DNA of 64,000 nucleotides from Caenispirillum bisanense (GTDB lineage: Bacteria; Pseudomonadota; Alphaproteobacteria; Rhodospirillales; Rhodospirillaceae), in contig NZ_OCNJ01000002.1 in assembly GCF_900230255.1 (NCBI RefSeq), positions 248,001-312,000 of the forward strand, in the 5' to 3' direction. Positions within the stretch are counted from its first letter, which is position 1. Every line of letters begins with the position of its first letter. The position numbers and the translations under genes are program-made. The notes below the pieces were generated by a model. The model searched no databases and was not told the DNA's origin. It worked only from the letters and a program-made list of their open reading frames with translations. Below are positions 1 through 8,095 of the stretch, piece by piece.

Positions 1-1
1 G

Positions 2-385
2 CCGCAGGACAAGGAACGGGCGGAGAAGTGGATCGCCGCCGGCTACACCGAAGCCATGCGCACGCCCGACAGCACCCTGGTCTTCGTGACGCCGGAAAGC
101 CAGGCGAAGATCCTCAAGGACCAGATCGACTGCATGGGCTGCCTGTCGGCCTGCAACTTCTCCAACTGGTCGCAGCACGGCGACGGCACCACCGGCAAGT
201 CGGCGGACCCGCGGAGCTTCTGCATCCAGAAGACGCTGCAGAACATCGCCCACGGCGGCGATGTGGAACACGAACTGATGTTCGCCGGCCACAACGCCTA
301 TCGCTTCGGCGCCGACCCGTTCTATGCCGACGGCTTCATTCCGTCGGTGAAGGAACTGGTCGACCGGATCATGACCGGCTACTGA
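2..385 (+). CDS. C-terminal end of a nitronate monooxygenase-family FMN oxidoreductase (5' truncated by window edge)
   Basis: The reading frame is open from the first complete codon and ends at a TGA at 383-385, so only the last 127 residues are present. The fragment contains CMGCLSACNFSNW followed by SFCIQKTLQNIAHGGDVE and ends in a hydrophobic helix (VKELVDRIMTGY). I recall this tail from long (about 460 residue) NAD(P)H-dependent flavin oxidoreductases of the nitronate monooxygenase/2-nitropropane dioxygenase type in Rhodospirillales. The FMN-binding barrel lies outside the window, so substrate cannot be inferred. The Cys pair in CMGC could bind metal or form a disulfide; this is inference. 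A second, shorter nitronate monooxygenase is at 11.3-12.3 kb. Confidence 0.65.
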   Translation, partial: PQDKERAEKWIAAGYTEAMRTPDSTLVFVTPESQAKILKDQIDCMGCLSACNFSNWSQHGDGTTGKSADPRSFCIQKTLQNIAHGGDVEHELMFAGHNAYRFGADPFYADGFIPSVKELVDRIMTGY

Positions 386-517
386 CGAACGGGCAGGAGC
401 GGCAGGCTTTTGCCCTGGCGCTCCTCCGCCCTCGTCCGGACCAGGTGCCATTTTCCTTGGCCTTTTCGGGCGTCTGTCTTAGAACAGTCGGTATGGTTTC
501 GTTTTTGGACTAGTGCC

Positions 518-931
518 ATGACCCCGATGTGCGTCCCCGGCAACCTGATGGACCGCCTGCGCGGCGCCGGCCTGCGCCCGACCCGGCAGCGGGTGGCGCT
601 CGCCCGCCTGCTGTTCGAGGACGGCGACCATCACATCACCGCCGAGCAGCTGCACACCATGGCGCTGACCGCGACCATCCGGGTGTCGCTGGCGACCGTC
701 TACAACACGCTGCACCAGTTCACCGAAGCGGGCCTGCTGCGGGAGATCGTTGTCGACAGCGGCCGGTCGTACTTCGACACCAACACCAGCGACCACCACC
801 ACTTCTTCTACGAACGCACCGGCCGGCTGGAGGACATTCCCGCCGGCGAGGTGCAGATCGCCGCGGTGCCCGAGGCGCCGGCCGGCACCCGCATCCGCCG
901 GGTCGACGTGGTGGTGCGCGTCGACGGCTGA
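518..931 (+). CDS. irr: Irr-type iron-responsive transcriptional regulator (Fur superfamily)
   Basis: A 137-residue Fur-family protein. Residues 10-75 form the winged-helix domain (GLRPTRQRVALARLLF, then SLATVYNTLHQFTEAGLLRE). The dimerisation domain carries SDHHHFFYE with His93-His95, the histidine cluster that binds haem or metal in Irr. The match to rhizobial Irr over this stretch is strong, whereas Fur-type CxxC zinc motifs are absent. The N-terminal haem regulatory motif (Gly-Cys-Pro-Trp-His) of Bradyrhizobium Irr is missing; only an isolated Cys5 remains. Irr represses or activates haem and iron genes according to haem status. I chose the ATG at 518; a longer in-frame start at 410 adds Arg-rich residues with no family similarity. 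A TTAGAA half-site at 479-484, resembling half of an iron control element, lies 34 bases upstream, but no second half is visible. Confidence 0.88.
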   Translation: MTPMCVPGNLMDRLRGAGLRPTRQRVALARLLFEDGDHHITAEQLHTMALTATIRVSLATVYNTLHQFTEAGLLREIVVDSGRSYFDTNTSDHHHFFYERTGRLEDIPAGEVQIAAVPEAPAGTRIRRVDVVVRVDG

Positions 932-1124
932 GGCGGCGGTCCCGGCTGGCCCAATCGCGCGAATGATCCTATAGCAGGACTTTGGTGCCGGGAATCTCAC
1001 CCGCAGGTGGCAATGCCACGCCAGTTTAGCCTTCATTATCCAGAAGATCATGGTGTACCATGAGCTTGGCAAGGCGCCCGGGCGGCCATGACGGCTGGCC
1101 GGGCGGTGAGGGGGAAGCGGGTTC

Positions 1125-2267
1125 GTGTCGAGCCAGGAAGGCGTGATCGACGAGGCGGCATTGCTGCGTCTGGCGCGGGAGAAATCCGCCGACGCGCGGG
1201 CGCGTCTCGCCGCCACCATCAGTGACCTGTTCGTCGAGCAGGGCAGCGTGCTCAGCGACCGCGAGCGCGCGCTCATGGCCGATATTCTGCGCCGCATCCT
1301 GCGCGAGATCGAGATCAGCGTCCGCCGTCAGGTTGCCCAGGCCTTGGCGTCGCAGGAAAACCTGCCGCGCGACCTCATGGTCTTCCTCGCCAACGACGAG
1401 ATCGAGGTGGCCTTCCCCATCCTGCGGGAAAGCCGCGTGCTGCAGGACGCCGACCTGATCGAGGTCATCCGCAACCGCACCCAGGAACACCAGCTGGCCA
1501 TCGCCAACCGCTACTACGTCAGCGCCGCGGTGTGCGATGCGCTGGTGCAGACCGGCCGGCAGGAGGTGATCCGCCAGCTGCTGCAGAACGGCGACGCCAC
1601 CATCAGCGAAGCCACCATGGAATACCTGGTCGAGCAGTCGCGCCGCGTCGACAGCTTCCAGGAACCCATCCTGCGCCGCGCCGAACTGCCCGAGGACCTC
1701 GCCAAGCGTATGTTCCTGTGGGTGTCGGCGGCGCTGCGCACCTATGTGGTGGACCGCTTCCGCCTGCCGCCGTCGGTGATCGACGACCTGATGGAGCAGG
1801 CCGCGCGCGAGGGCATCGCCCGCACCGTCGAGGAAGGCCGGACCCGGCCGTCGGAGAAGCTGGCCGAGCGCCTCGCCCGCCACCGCGCCATCACGCCCGA
1901 GCTGCTGATTTCCGCCCTGCACGACGGCGAGGTGTCGCTGTTCGTCAGCCTGCTGGCCCGCCTGGCGGAAATGCGCGAGCCCCTGGTCAAGCGCATGCTG
2001 TTCGAGCCGGGCGGCGAGGGCCTCGCCATCACCTGCCGCGCCATGGGCTTCCCGCGCAAGGACTTCTCGGTGATCTTCCTGCTGTCGCGCAAGGCGCGGC
2101 CGGAGAACGCCCGTACCTTCAAGCAGGACCACGAGGCCGCTATGGCCTTCTTCGACCGTATCGTGCCCTCGGCGGCGCAGAACGTGCTGCGCCAGTGGCA
2201 GCGCGACCAGGACTACCTGAAGGCCCTGCGCGAGGTGCAGCTCGGCCCGGTGGGCGGGGGGCAGTGA
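1125..2267 (+). CDS. DUF2336 domain protein (first of two), paired with a PAS histidine kinase
   Basis: A 380-residue, mostly alpha-helical soluble protein with no signal peptide. Repeated short helices such as RREVAQAL-type segments, LPRDLMVFLANDEIEVAFPI and ATISEATMEYLVEQSR are typical of DUF2336, a HEAT-like repeat family common in Rhodospirillales and of unknown function. The start is a GTG at 1125 preceded by the purine-rich GAGGGGGAAG at 1109-1118. Its TGA (2265-2267) shares one base with the ATG of the downstream histidine kinase, which implies translational coupling and a shared task. A second DUF2336 gene at 19.5 kb is likewise joined to a signalling gene, there a diguanylate cyclase. 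A role as partner or adaptor of sensor proteins is inference. Confidence 0.85.
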   Translation: MSSQEGVIDEAALLRLAREKSADARARLAATISDLFVEQGSVLSDRERALMADILRRILREIEISVRRQVAQALASQENLPRDLMVFLANDEIEVAFPILRESRVLQDADLIEVIRNRTQEHQLAIANRYYVSAAVCDALVQTGRQEVIRQLLQNGDATISEATMEYLVEQSRRVDSFQEPILRRAELPEDLAKRMFLWVSAALRTYVVDRFRLPPSVIDDLMEQAAREGIARTVEEGRTRPSEKLAERLARHRAITPELLISALHDGEVSLFVSLLARLAEMREPLVKRMLFEPGGEGLAITCRAMGFPRKDFSVIFLLSRKARPENARTFKQDHEAAMAFFDRIVPSAAQNVLRQWQRDQDYLKALREVQLGPVGGGQ

Positions 2268-3820
2268 TGCCGGCGGTCGGTCGGGGCGAGCCGGATGCCC
2301 GGCAGCGACTGTACGACCTGACCCGTCTGGTGTCCGACTGGATCTGGGAAACCGACCCGCAGGGGCGATTTTCCTACGTTTCCGGGCGCGTGCTCGACAT
2401 TCTCGGCGTGCTGCCGGAGGAAATGCTGCACACCTCCTTCGCCGCCCTGTGCGACGGGGCGGAGGTGCCGCAGCTGCTGGGCGAGCAGAAGGCCTTCCGC
2501 GACGTCCCCGCCGTGGTCCGCACCCGCCAGGGGCAGCCGCGCCACATGCTGGTGAGCGCCCTGCCGTTCTACGACCTCGACAGCGGCGCCTTCCAGGGCA
2601 TGCGCGGCACCTGCCGCGACGTCACCGAGCAGGTGCAGGCGGAAGCGGCCCTGAAGGCGCAGCTGGAGTTCCAGCAGACGTTGCTCGACACCATCCCGGC
2701 GCCGGTGTTCTACCGCCGCGGCGACGGGCGCTACGGCCTCGTGAACGCCGCCTTCGCCGCCATGCTCGGGCGCCCGCGCGAGGCCATCGTCGGCCGCACC
2801 CTGTTCGACCTCTTCCCGCTGGAAACGGCGCAGCGCCTGTTCGCCGCCGAGCAGGAGCTGATGACCGGCGACGGCGGCGCCCGCAGCGTCATGGACCGCC
2901 TGCCGTGGCCCGGCGGCGCGGCGCGCGACGTCATCCTGACGCTGGCCGCCACCCTGGAAGCCGCCGACGGCCTCGCCGGCACGGGCGGCGGCGGGCGCGG
3001 CCTCATCGGCGTCGTGACCGACATCACCGACCGCATGCGGGCGGAACGCGACCTGCAATCCTCGGTGCGGGCGCTGGAGCGCACCAACCGCGAGCTGGAG
3101 CTGTTCCTCCACATCGCCAGCCACGACCTGCAGGAACCGACGCGCAGCGTCGTCAGCTTCTGCCAGCTGCTCGCCAAGAGCCTGGAAGGCGCGGCGACAC
3201 CCGAGCAGGCGGACTACATCGCCCATGCCGTCGACGGCGCCAAGCGCATGCGGCTGATCGTGCAGGATCTCGGCACCTATGCCCGCGCCGGGTCGCGGGC
3301 CGCCGTGCCGGTGCGGGTGGAGGCCGGGCAGGTGGCGGCCGACGTGCTGCGCGCCGTGCAGGCCCAGGTCGACGAGGCGGCGGCGCGGGTGAGCCTCGGC
3401 CCCCTGCCGGCGATCCAGGCCGACCGGGCGCAGGTGAGCGAGCTTCTGCGCAACCTGGTGGACAACGCGCTCAAGTTCGCCGCCGACGGCCGGGCGCCGG
3501 CGATCGGCATCGACGCCTGGCGCGAGGACGACGCGACGCCCTTCTGGACCTTCCGGGTCACCGACAACGGCATCGGCATCGAGGCGCGCCACCACGACCG
3601 CATCTTCGGCCTGTTCCAGCGCCTGCACGGCCGCGACCGCTACGAGGGCACGGGCATCGGGCTGGCGGTCTGCCGCAAGATCGTGGAGCGCCACGGCGGG
3701 CGCATCTGGGTGGAGTCGGTGCCGGGGCAGGGGACCAAGGTGCTGTTCACCCTGCCGGCGGCATCGCCGCTGGCCGAGGCCTCCAGCATGACCTCGAGCA
3801 ACGACCTGCCCGCCGGCTGA
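2267..3820 (+). CDS. cytoplasmic PAS-PAS sensor histidine kinase
   Basis: A 517-residue hybrid-free kinase. It has two PAS domains (roughly residues 12-125, with DWIWETDPQGRFSYVS, and 130-265, with IPAPVFYRRGDGRYGLVN), then a dimerisation helix with the phosphoacceptor in HIASHDLQEPTRSV (His286), then an HATPase domain with N (NLVDNALKFA), G1 (DNGIGI) and G2 (GTGIGLAV) boxes. The HIASHDLQEP H-box is the type seen in bacteriophytochrome-like and other PAS kinases of the HWE-independent class. There are no membrane segments, so it is a cytosolic sensor. The ATG at 2267 overlaps the stop of the DUF2336 gene. No response regulator gene is adjacent, so the output is unknown. The last 25 residues are Ser/Ala-rich and probably disordered. 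Confidence 0.9.
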   Translation: MPAVGRGEPDARQRLYDLTRLVSDWIWETDPQGRFSYVSGRVLDILGVLPEEMLHTSFAALCDGAEVPQLLGEQKAFRDVPAVVRTRQGQPRHMLVSALPFYDLDSGAFQGMRGTCRDVTEQVQAEAALKAQLEFQQTLLDTIPAPVFYRRGDGRYGLVNAAFAAMLGRPREAIVGRTLFDLFPLETAQRLFAAEQELMTGDGGARSVMDRLPWPGGAARDVILTLAATLEAADGLAGTGGGGRGLIGVVTDITDRMRAERDLQSSVRALERTNRELELFLHIASHDLQEPTRSVVSFCQLLAKSLEGAATPEQADYIAHAVDGAKRMRLIVQDLGTYARAGSRAAVPVRVEAGQVAADVLRAVQAQVDEAAARVSLGPLPAIQADRAQVSELLRNLVDNALKFAADGRAPAIGIDAWREDDATPFWTFRVTDNGIGIEARHHDRIFGLFQRLHGRDRYEGTGIGLAVCRKIVERHGGRIWVESVPGQGTKVLFTLPAASPLAEASSMTSSNDLPAG

Positions 3821-3859
3821 CCGTCGGCGCGTCGCCCCCGGGCGGGTGGCCGGGCGGCG

Positions 3860-4393
3860 TCAGTCGATGTGCTCGCCGCGGTAGACGCCCCAGAATTCCT
3901 CGCGCTTCAGCCAGCCATGGCGGCCCTGCACCTCGACGCGGCAGAAATCGGTGGTCTGCGGGCACTGGATCAGGTTGGCCTGCACGCCCGGCTCCACCAG
4001 CGCCACCGTGGCGGCGGCCTCGGAGGGGTCGCGGCGCAGGGGGTGGGTGCCGTTCAGGGTGATGACGGTGCGGCGGCCCGACAGCATGCTCTGGTGGACC
4101 CAGCCTTCCGCCCCCTCGGGATCGCGGATCTTGCGCCAGGTCTCGAACTCCTGCACCACCTCCACCGGAAGATCACGCCGCAGATAGACCCAGTCTATGG
4201 GATAACGGACCCCGGGGCCGGTGCGCAGGTTCACCTGCTCCGACCGCAGCGACACGAAGCGCGGCAGCGGCAGGCCGGTGCCGTCGGTGCCGGCGGCGGC
4301 CGCGCCGGGCGGCGGTGCGGCCACGGCGGCGGTCACCGCAGCCAGGGCGGCGGCGAGGACGGTCTTCCTGAGACCGCGGGCGGATGTGGTCAT
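3860..4393 (-). CDS. exported bacterial SH3-domain protein
   Basis: A 177-residue protein with an N-terminal signal sequence (RKTVLAAALAAVTAAVAAPP, about residues 9-28, followed by AAAAG). Two SH3-like repeats follow: VNLRTGPGVRYPIDWVYLRRDLPVEVV, which extends to the GWVHQSML strand, and a second half around EPGVQANLIQCPQTTDFCRVEV ending in GWLKREEFWGVY. This is the SH3_4 type of bacterial SH3 domain, expected in the periplasm and often linked to peptidoglycan contact. Cysteines in QCPQTTDFC could form a disulfide. The ATG at 4393 was preferred over an upstream in-frame ATG at 4429 because the shorter form starts right at a standard signal peptide. It is convergent with the kinase gene and divergent from the dehydrogenase gene. 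Confidence 0.82.
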   Translation of the reverse strand: MTTSARGLRKTVLAAALAAVTAAVAAPPPGAAAAGTDGTGLPLPRFVSLRSEQVNLRTGPGVRYPIDWVYLRRDLPVEVVQEFETWRKIRDPEGAEGWVHQSMLSGRRTVITLNGTHPLRRDPSEAAATVALVEPGVQANLIQCPQTTDFCRVEVQGRHGWLKREEFWGVYRGEHID

Positions 4394-4588
4394 GGCCTGC
4401 TGCTCGTCTTCCCCCAGGTGGCGGCGCATTATACGAGTCGCCCCGCCCCATGGGTCAAGGGCGCGTGCGCTTCGCGCAACGTTCTGTCAAATTCGCGTGC
4501 TGCAACGCAATGTCTGGACAAGGCTTTCCGGTCTTGCTAAGCCAAACTCCACGCCAAGCCGCCAAGGGTTCACCCGGGAGGGAATTGC

Positions 4589-5575
4589 ATGGTCGCCAAG
4601 AAGCCCCTGGTCATAGTCACGCGCAAACTGCCGGACGTGATCGAGACCAGGATGATGGAGCTGTTCGACTGCCGTCTCAATCACGACGATCATCCGTTCA
4701 CGCGCGACGAGCTGATCGCTGCGGTGCGGGATGCCGACGTGCTGGTGCCCACCATCACCGACCGGCTGGACAGCGGCGTCCTCGCCCAGGCCGGTGACCG
4801 CCTGCGCCTCATCGCCAACTTCGGCACCGGCGTCGACCACATCGACCTGAGCACCGCCCAGCAGCGGGGCATCACCGTCACCAACACGCCCGACGTGCTG
4901 ACGGAAGACACCGCCGACATGACCATGGCGCTGATCCTGGCGGTGCCGCGCCGGCTGGCGGAAGGCGAGCGACTGATCCGCTCCGGCAAGTGGGCGGGCT
5001 GGAGCCCGACGCACATGCTCGGCCACCGCATCCACGGCAAGCGCCTCGGCATCATCGGCATGGGCCGCATCGGCCAGGCCGTCGCCCGCCGCGCCCGCGG
5101 CTTCGGCATGACCATCCACTACCACAACCGCCGGCGCGTCCACCCGGAGATCGAGCAGGAACTGGAGGCGACCTACTGGGAGAGCCTGGATCAGATGCTC
5201 GCCCGCATGGACGTCATCTCGATCCACTGCCCGCACACGCCCGGCACCTATCACCTGCTGTCGGCGCGCCGGCTGAAGCTGCTGCGCGAGACGGCCTATC
5301 TGGTCAACACCGCCCGCGGCGAGGTGGTCGACGAGAACGCCCTGCTGCGCATGCTCCAGCGCGGCGAGCTGGCGGGCGCCGGCCTCGACGTGTTCGAGCA
5401 GGAACCGAGCATCAATCCGAAGTTCCTGACGCTCGACAACTGCGTGCTGCTGCCGCACATGGGTTCGGCCACCATCGAGGGCCGCGTCGACATGGGCGAG
5501 AAGGTCCTCATCAACATCAAGACCTTCGCCGACGGCCACAAGCCGCCCGATCGGGTGCTGCCGAACCTGGTGTGA
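4589..5575 (+). CDS. gyaR: D-isomer specific 2-hydroxyacid dehydrogenase, glyoxylate reductase type
   Basis: A 328-residue enzyme with the two-domain fold of D-2-hydroxyacid dehydrogenases. It shows NFGTGVDHIDL, the NAD(P) Rossmann motif GIIGMGRIGQAVARRARGFG (about residue 155), RRXXX after it (NRRRVHPE, suggesting NADP preference by inference), NTARGEVVDENAL, the catalytic Glu region DVFEQEPSINPKF and the active-site His in LLPHMGSAT. These motifs match glyoxylate/hydroxypyruvate reductases, which reduce glyoxylate to glycolate or hydroxypyruvate to D-glycerate. The ATG at 4589 follows GGGAGGGAATTGC, a good ribosome binding site. A possible promoter TGGACA-17 bp-TAAGCC lies at 4515-4543, but its -10 is poor. 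A strong terminator follows immediately. Confidence 0.88.
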   Translation: MVAKKPLVIVTRKLPDVIETRMMELFDCRLNHDDHPFTRDELIAAVRDADVLVPTITDRLDSGVLAQAGDRLRLIANFGTGVDHIDLSTAQQRGITVTNTPDVLTEDTADMTMALILAVPRRLAEGERLIRSGKWAGWSPTHMLGHRIHGKRLGIIGMGRIGQAVARRARGFGMTIHYHNRRRVHPEIEQELEATYWESLDQMLARMDVISIHCPHTPGTYHLLSARRLKLLRETAYLVNTARGEVVDENALLRMLQRGELAGAGLDVFEQEPSINPKFLTLDNCVLLPHMGSATIEGRVDMGEKVLINIKTFADGHKPPDRVLPNLV

Positions 5576-5583
5576 GACGCCGA

Positions 5584-5617
5584 CGCCCGGACCGCTGGTC
5601 CGGGCGTTTCGCGTTTC
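5584..5617 (+). terminator. rho-independent terminator of the dehydrogenase gene
   Basis: A perfect 10-bp GC-rich stem (5584-5593 with 5597-5606, left arm CGCCCGGACC) closes a 3-nt loop. It is followed by GTTTCGCGTTT, a T-rich but interrupted tract. It starts 8 bases after the stop codon and also lies just beyond the 3' end of the convergent folC gene, so it may serve both directions. Confidence 0.75.
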
Positions 5618-5630
5618 GGGGGAAGGTGGA

Positions 5631-6929
5631 TCAGTCGTTGTCGGCCAGCGCCGAGCCCGCCAGATAGAGCGAGCCGCAGATCAGCACCCGGGCAGGGCCG
5701 GGACGGGCGGCCAGTTCGCCCACCGCCGCCGCCACGTCGGCGGCCTCGGCGGCGTCGGGCCGGGGCGTCGGCAGGCTCGCCAGCAGATCGGCCGCGGGCT
5801 TGCCGTTGTCCTCGCCGGGAATGGCGACGGCGCGCAGGGCGCCCAGGTGCGGCAGCAGGGGGCCGAGGAAGCCGGCGGCGTCCTTGTCGGCCATCATGCC
5901 GCACACGGCGTAGAGCGGCCGGTCGTTCCAGCGCGCCACGGCCTCGGCCAGCACGCGGCCGGCGGACGGGTTGTGGCCGCCGTCAAGCCACAGCTCCCAC
6001 CCGGCCGGCAGAGGGTCGACCAGCGGCCCGCGGCGCAGGCGTTGCAGGCGGGCCGGCCATTCGGCCCGCGCCACGCCGTCGGCCAGCGCCGTCTCCGGCA
6101 GGTCGAGGCCGGCGGCCAGGGCGGCGGCCAATGCGGCGCCGGCATTGGCGTACTGGTGCGGCCCGGCGAGGCCCGGCGGCGGGCAGAGGATCTCGCGCCC
6201 GGCCATGGTGAAGCGCAGGCGGTCGTCGGGCAGGCGGGCGACGGACCAGTCGCGGTCCTCCACCAGCAGCGGCGCGCCCAGTTCGGCCGCCACCGCCTCG
6301 ATCACCGCCAGCGCCTCGGCCGGCTGGCGGGCGACGATGCAGGGCACGCCGGGGCGCATGATGCGCGCCTTCTCGCCGGCGATGGCGGCGATGGTGTCGC
6401 CGAGGAACTTCTGGTGGTCGAGGTCGATGGGCGTCAGCACCGTCGCCGCCGGGCGCTCCACCACGTTGGTGGCGTCGAGCCGACCGCCGAGGCCGGTCTC
6501 CAGCAGCAGCACGTCGGCCGGCGTGCGGGCGTAGGCCAGGAAGGCGGCGCAGGTGGTCACCTCGAAGAAGGTGATGGCCTCGGCGCCGTTCACCCGCTCC
6601 ACCTCCTCCAGCAGGTCGGTGAGCGCGTCTTCCGTGACGAGGGCGCCGGCCAGCCGGATGCGCTCGCGGAAGCGCACGAGGTGGGGGCTGGTGTAGACGT
6701 GCGCCGTGCGCCCCGCCGCTTCCGTCATGGCGCGCAGGAAGGCGACGGTCGAGCCCTTGCCGTTGGTGCCGGCGACGTGGATCACCGGCGGCAGGGCGCG
6801 CTCGGGGTGGCCGAGCTGCGCCAGCAGCCGCCACACCCGGTCGAGCGACAGGTCGATGATCTTCGGGTGGAGCGCCAGCAGGCGCTCCAGCACCGCGTCC
6901 GGGCGGCGGCCGGCGGCGGGCGGCGTCAT
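5631..6929 (-). CDS. folC: bifunctional folylpolyglutamate synthase / dihydrofolate synthase
   Basis: A 432-residue Mur-ligase-fold enzyme that adds L-glutamate to dihydropteroate and then to tetrahydrofolate. Evidence is the ATP-binding loop HVAGTNGKGST (about residues 50-60), the YTSPHLVRFRERI segment, ETGLGGRLDATN, the D-box LTPIDLDHQKFLG, and the C-terminal domain motif WLDGGHNPSAG. Full-length for the family. It lies 15 bases after accD on the same strand. The accD-folC pair is a standard alphaproteobacterial arrangement, usually preceded by trpA. Here the gene upstream of accD is a divergent transporter, so the trp part of that block is not present in this window. Confidence 0.95.
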   Translation of the reverse strand: MTPPAAGRRPDAVLERLLALHPKIIDLSLDRVWRLLAQLGHPERALPPVIHVAGTNGKGSTVAFLRAMTEAAGRTAHVYTSPHLVRFRERIRLAGALVTEDALTDLLEEVERVNGAEAITFFEVTTCAAFLAYARTPADVLLLETGLGGRLDATNVVERPAATVLTPIDLDHQKFLGDTIAAIAGEKARIMRPGVPCIVARQPAEALAVIEAVAAELGAPLLVEDRDWSVARLPDDRLRFTMAGREILCPPPGLAGPHQYANAGAALAAALAAGLDLPETALADGVARAEWPARLQRLRRGPLVDPLPAGWELWLDGGHNPSAGRVLAEAVARWNDRPLYAVCGMMADKDAAGFLGPLLPHLGALRAVAIPGEDNGKPAADLLASLPTPRPDAAEAADVAAAVGELAARPGPARVLICGSLYLAGSALADND

Positions 6930-6944
6930 GGCCGGCGCGGCGCC

Positions 6945-7916
6945 TTACGCCTTGGGCTCGGGCGACGGGTCGGCCGCGCCGCCGGTGGGCTTGTCGCCCT
7001 TGGCCGCCGCGGCGTCCTCGGCTCCCAGCTTGGCCTTGCGGTCGAACGGCACCACCTGCCCGGCGGGGCCGCGGTTGACCAGCAGGGTGAGCAGGTTGGC
7101 AATCTTGGCGCGCAGCTGGTGGCGGTGCACCACCATGTCCACCATGCCGTGCTCGCGCAGGTACTCGGCGCGTTGGAAGCCCTCGGGCAGGGTCTCGCGG
7201 ATGGTGGTCTCGATGACGCGGGCGCCGGCGAAGCCGATGACGGCGCCCGGCTCGGCGATGTGCACGTCGCCCAGCATGGCGAAGCTGGCGGTGACGCCGC
7301 CGGTGGTGGGGTCGGTCAGCAGCACGATGTAGGGCAGGCCGGCGTCCTTCACCTTGTCGACGGCGACGGTGGTGCGCGCCATCTGCATGAGCGACAGGAT
7401 GCCTTCCTGCATGCGCGCGCCGCCCGAGGCCGGCACGACGATGAGCGGCGCGTCCTGCAGCACCGCCAGCTCGGCGGCGGCGACGATGCCCTGGCCGACG
7501 GCGATGCCCATGGAGCCGCCCATGAAGTCGAAGTCGAAGGCGGCGATCACCGTCTTCACCCCGCCGATGGTGCCGTGGGCGACCAGGATGGCGTCCTGCT
7601 CGCCGGTCTTGGCGCGGGCGTCCTTGATGCGGTCGCCGTAGCGCTTGACGTCACGGAACTTCAGCGGATCTTCCGGCACCTTCGGCAGTTCGATGCGCTT
7701 GTAGGCGCCGTCGTCGAACAGCATCTCCAGCCGCTGCTTGGCCGGCAGGCGCATGTGGTGGCCGCAGTGGGTGCAGACCTGGAGGTTCTTCTCCAGCTCG
7801 CGGTGGAAGATCATCTGGCCGCAGGACGGGCACTTCCGCCACAGGTTGTCCGGCACCTCCTTGGGGCGCACGAGCTGCTGGATCTTGGGGCGGACGAAGT
7901 TGGTCAGCCAGTTCAT
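6945..7916 (-). CDS. accD: acetyl-CoA carboxylase carboxyltransferase subunit beta
   Basis: A 323-residue subunit that transfers CO2 from carboxybiotin to acetyl-CoA together with AccA. The N-terminal zinc ribbon is intact (Cys29, Cys32, Cys48, Cys51 in CPSC and CTHC). The crotonase-fold core has [15 protein letters not shown] and the oxyanion-hole segment [12 protein letters not shown] low-complexity Ala/Gly/Pro tail follows. I start at the ATG at 7916 ([11 protein letters not shown]), the usual start of the family; an in-frame GTG at 7928 would add four residues. It is cotranscribed with folC and divergent from the AmpG-like gene, so the control region lies between 7917 and 8095. Confidence 0.96.
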   Translation of the reverse strand: MNWLTNFVRPKIQQLVRPKEVPDNLWRKCPSCGQMIFHRELEKNLQVCTHCGHHMRLPAKQRLEMLFDDGAYKRIELPKVPEDPLKFRDVKRYGDRIKDARAKTGEQDAILVAHGTIGGVKTVIAAFDFDFMGGSMGIAVGQGIVAAAELAVLQDAPLIVVPASGGARMQEGILSLMQMARTTVAVDKVKDAGLPYIVLLTDPTTGGVTASFAMLGDVHIAEPGAVIGFAGARVIETTIRETLPEGFQRAEYLREHGMVDMVVHRHQLRAKIANLLTLLVNRGPAGQVVPFDRKAKLGAEDAAAAKGDKPTGGAADPSPEPKA

Positions 7917-8095
7917 CGGGTCATCCACATGGGGGTCGCGAAGAGCTCAAGGCGGCCTTATAACGCACCTCGGCCCCGCACGTCACGCCCGATGCCGCGA
8001 CCGGCCCGGCGGCGGCACCTTCGCCTCGGTCTTGAACCGGCGGTAAAACCCGCTAGCCTGTGCCTCGCCCAACCCGCACGAAGGCGCCCGAATCC

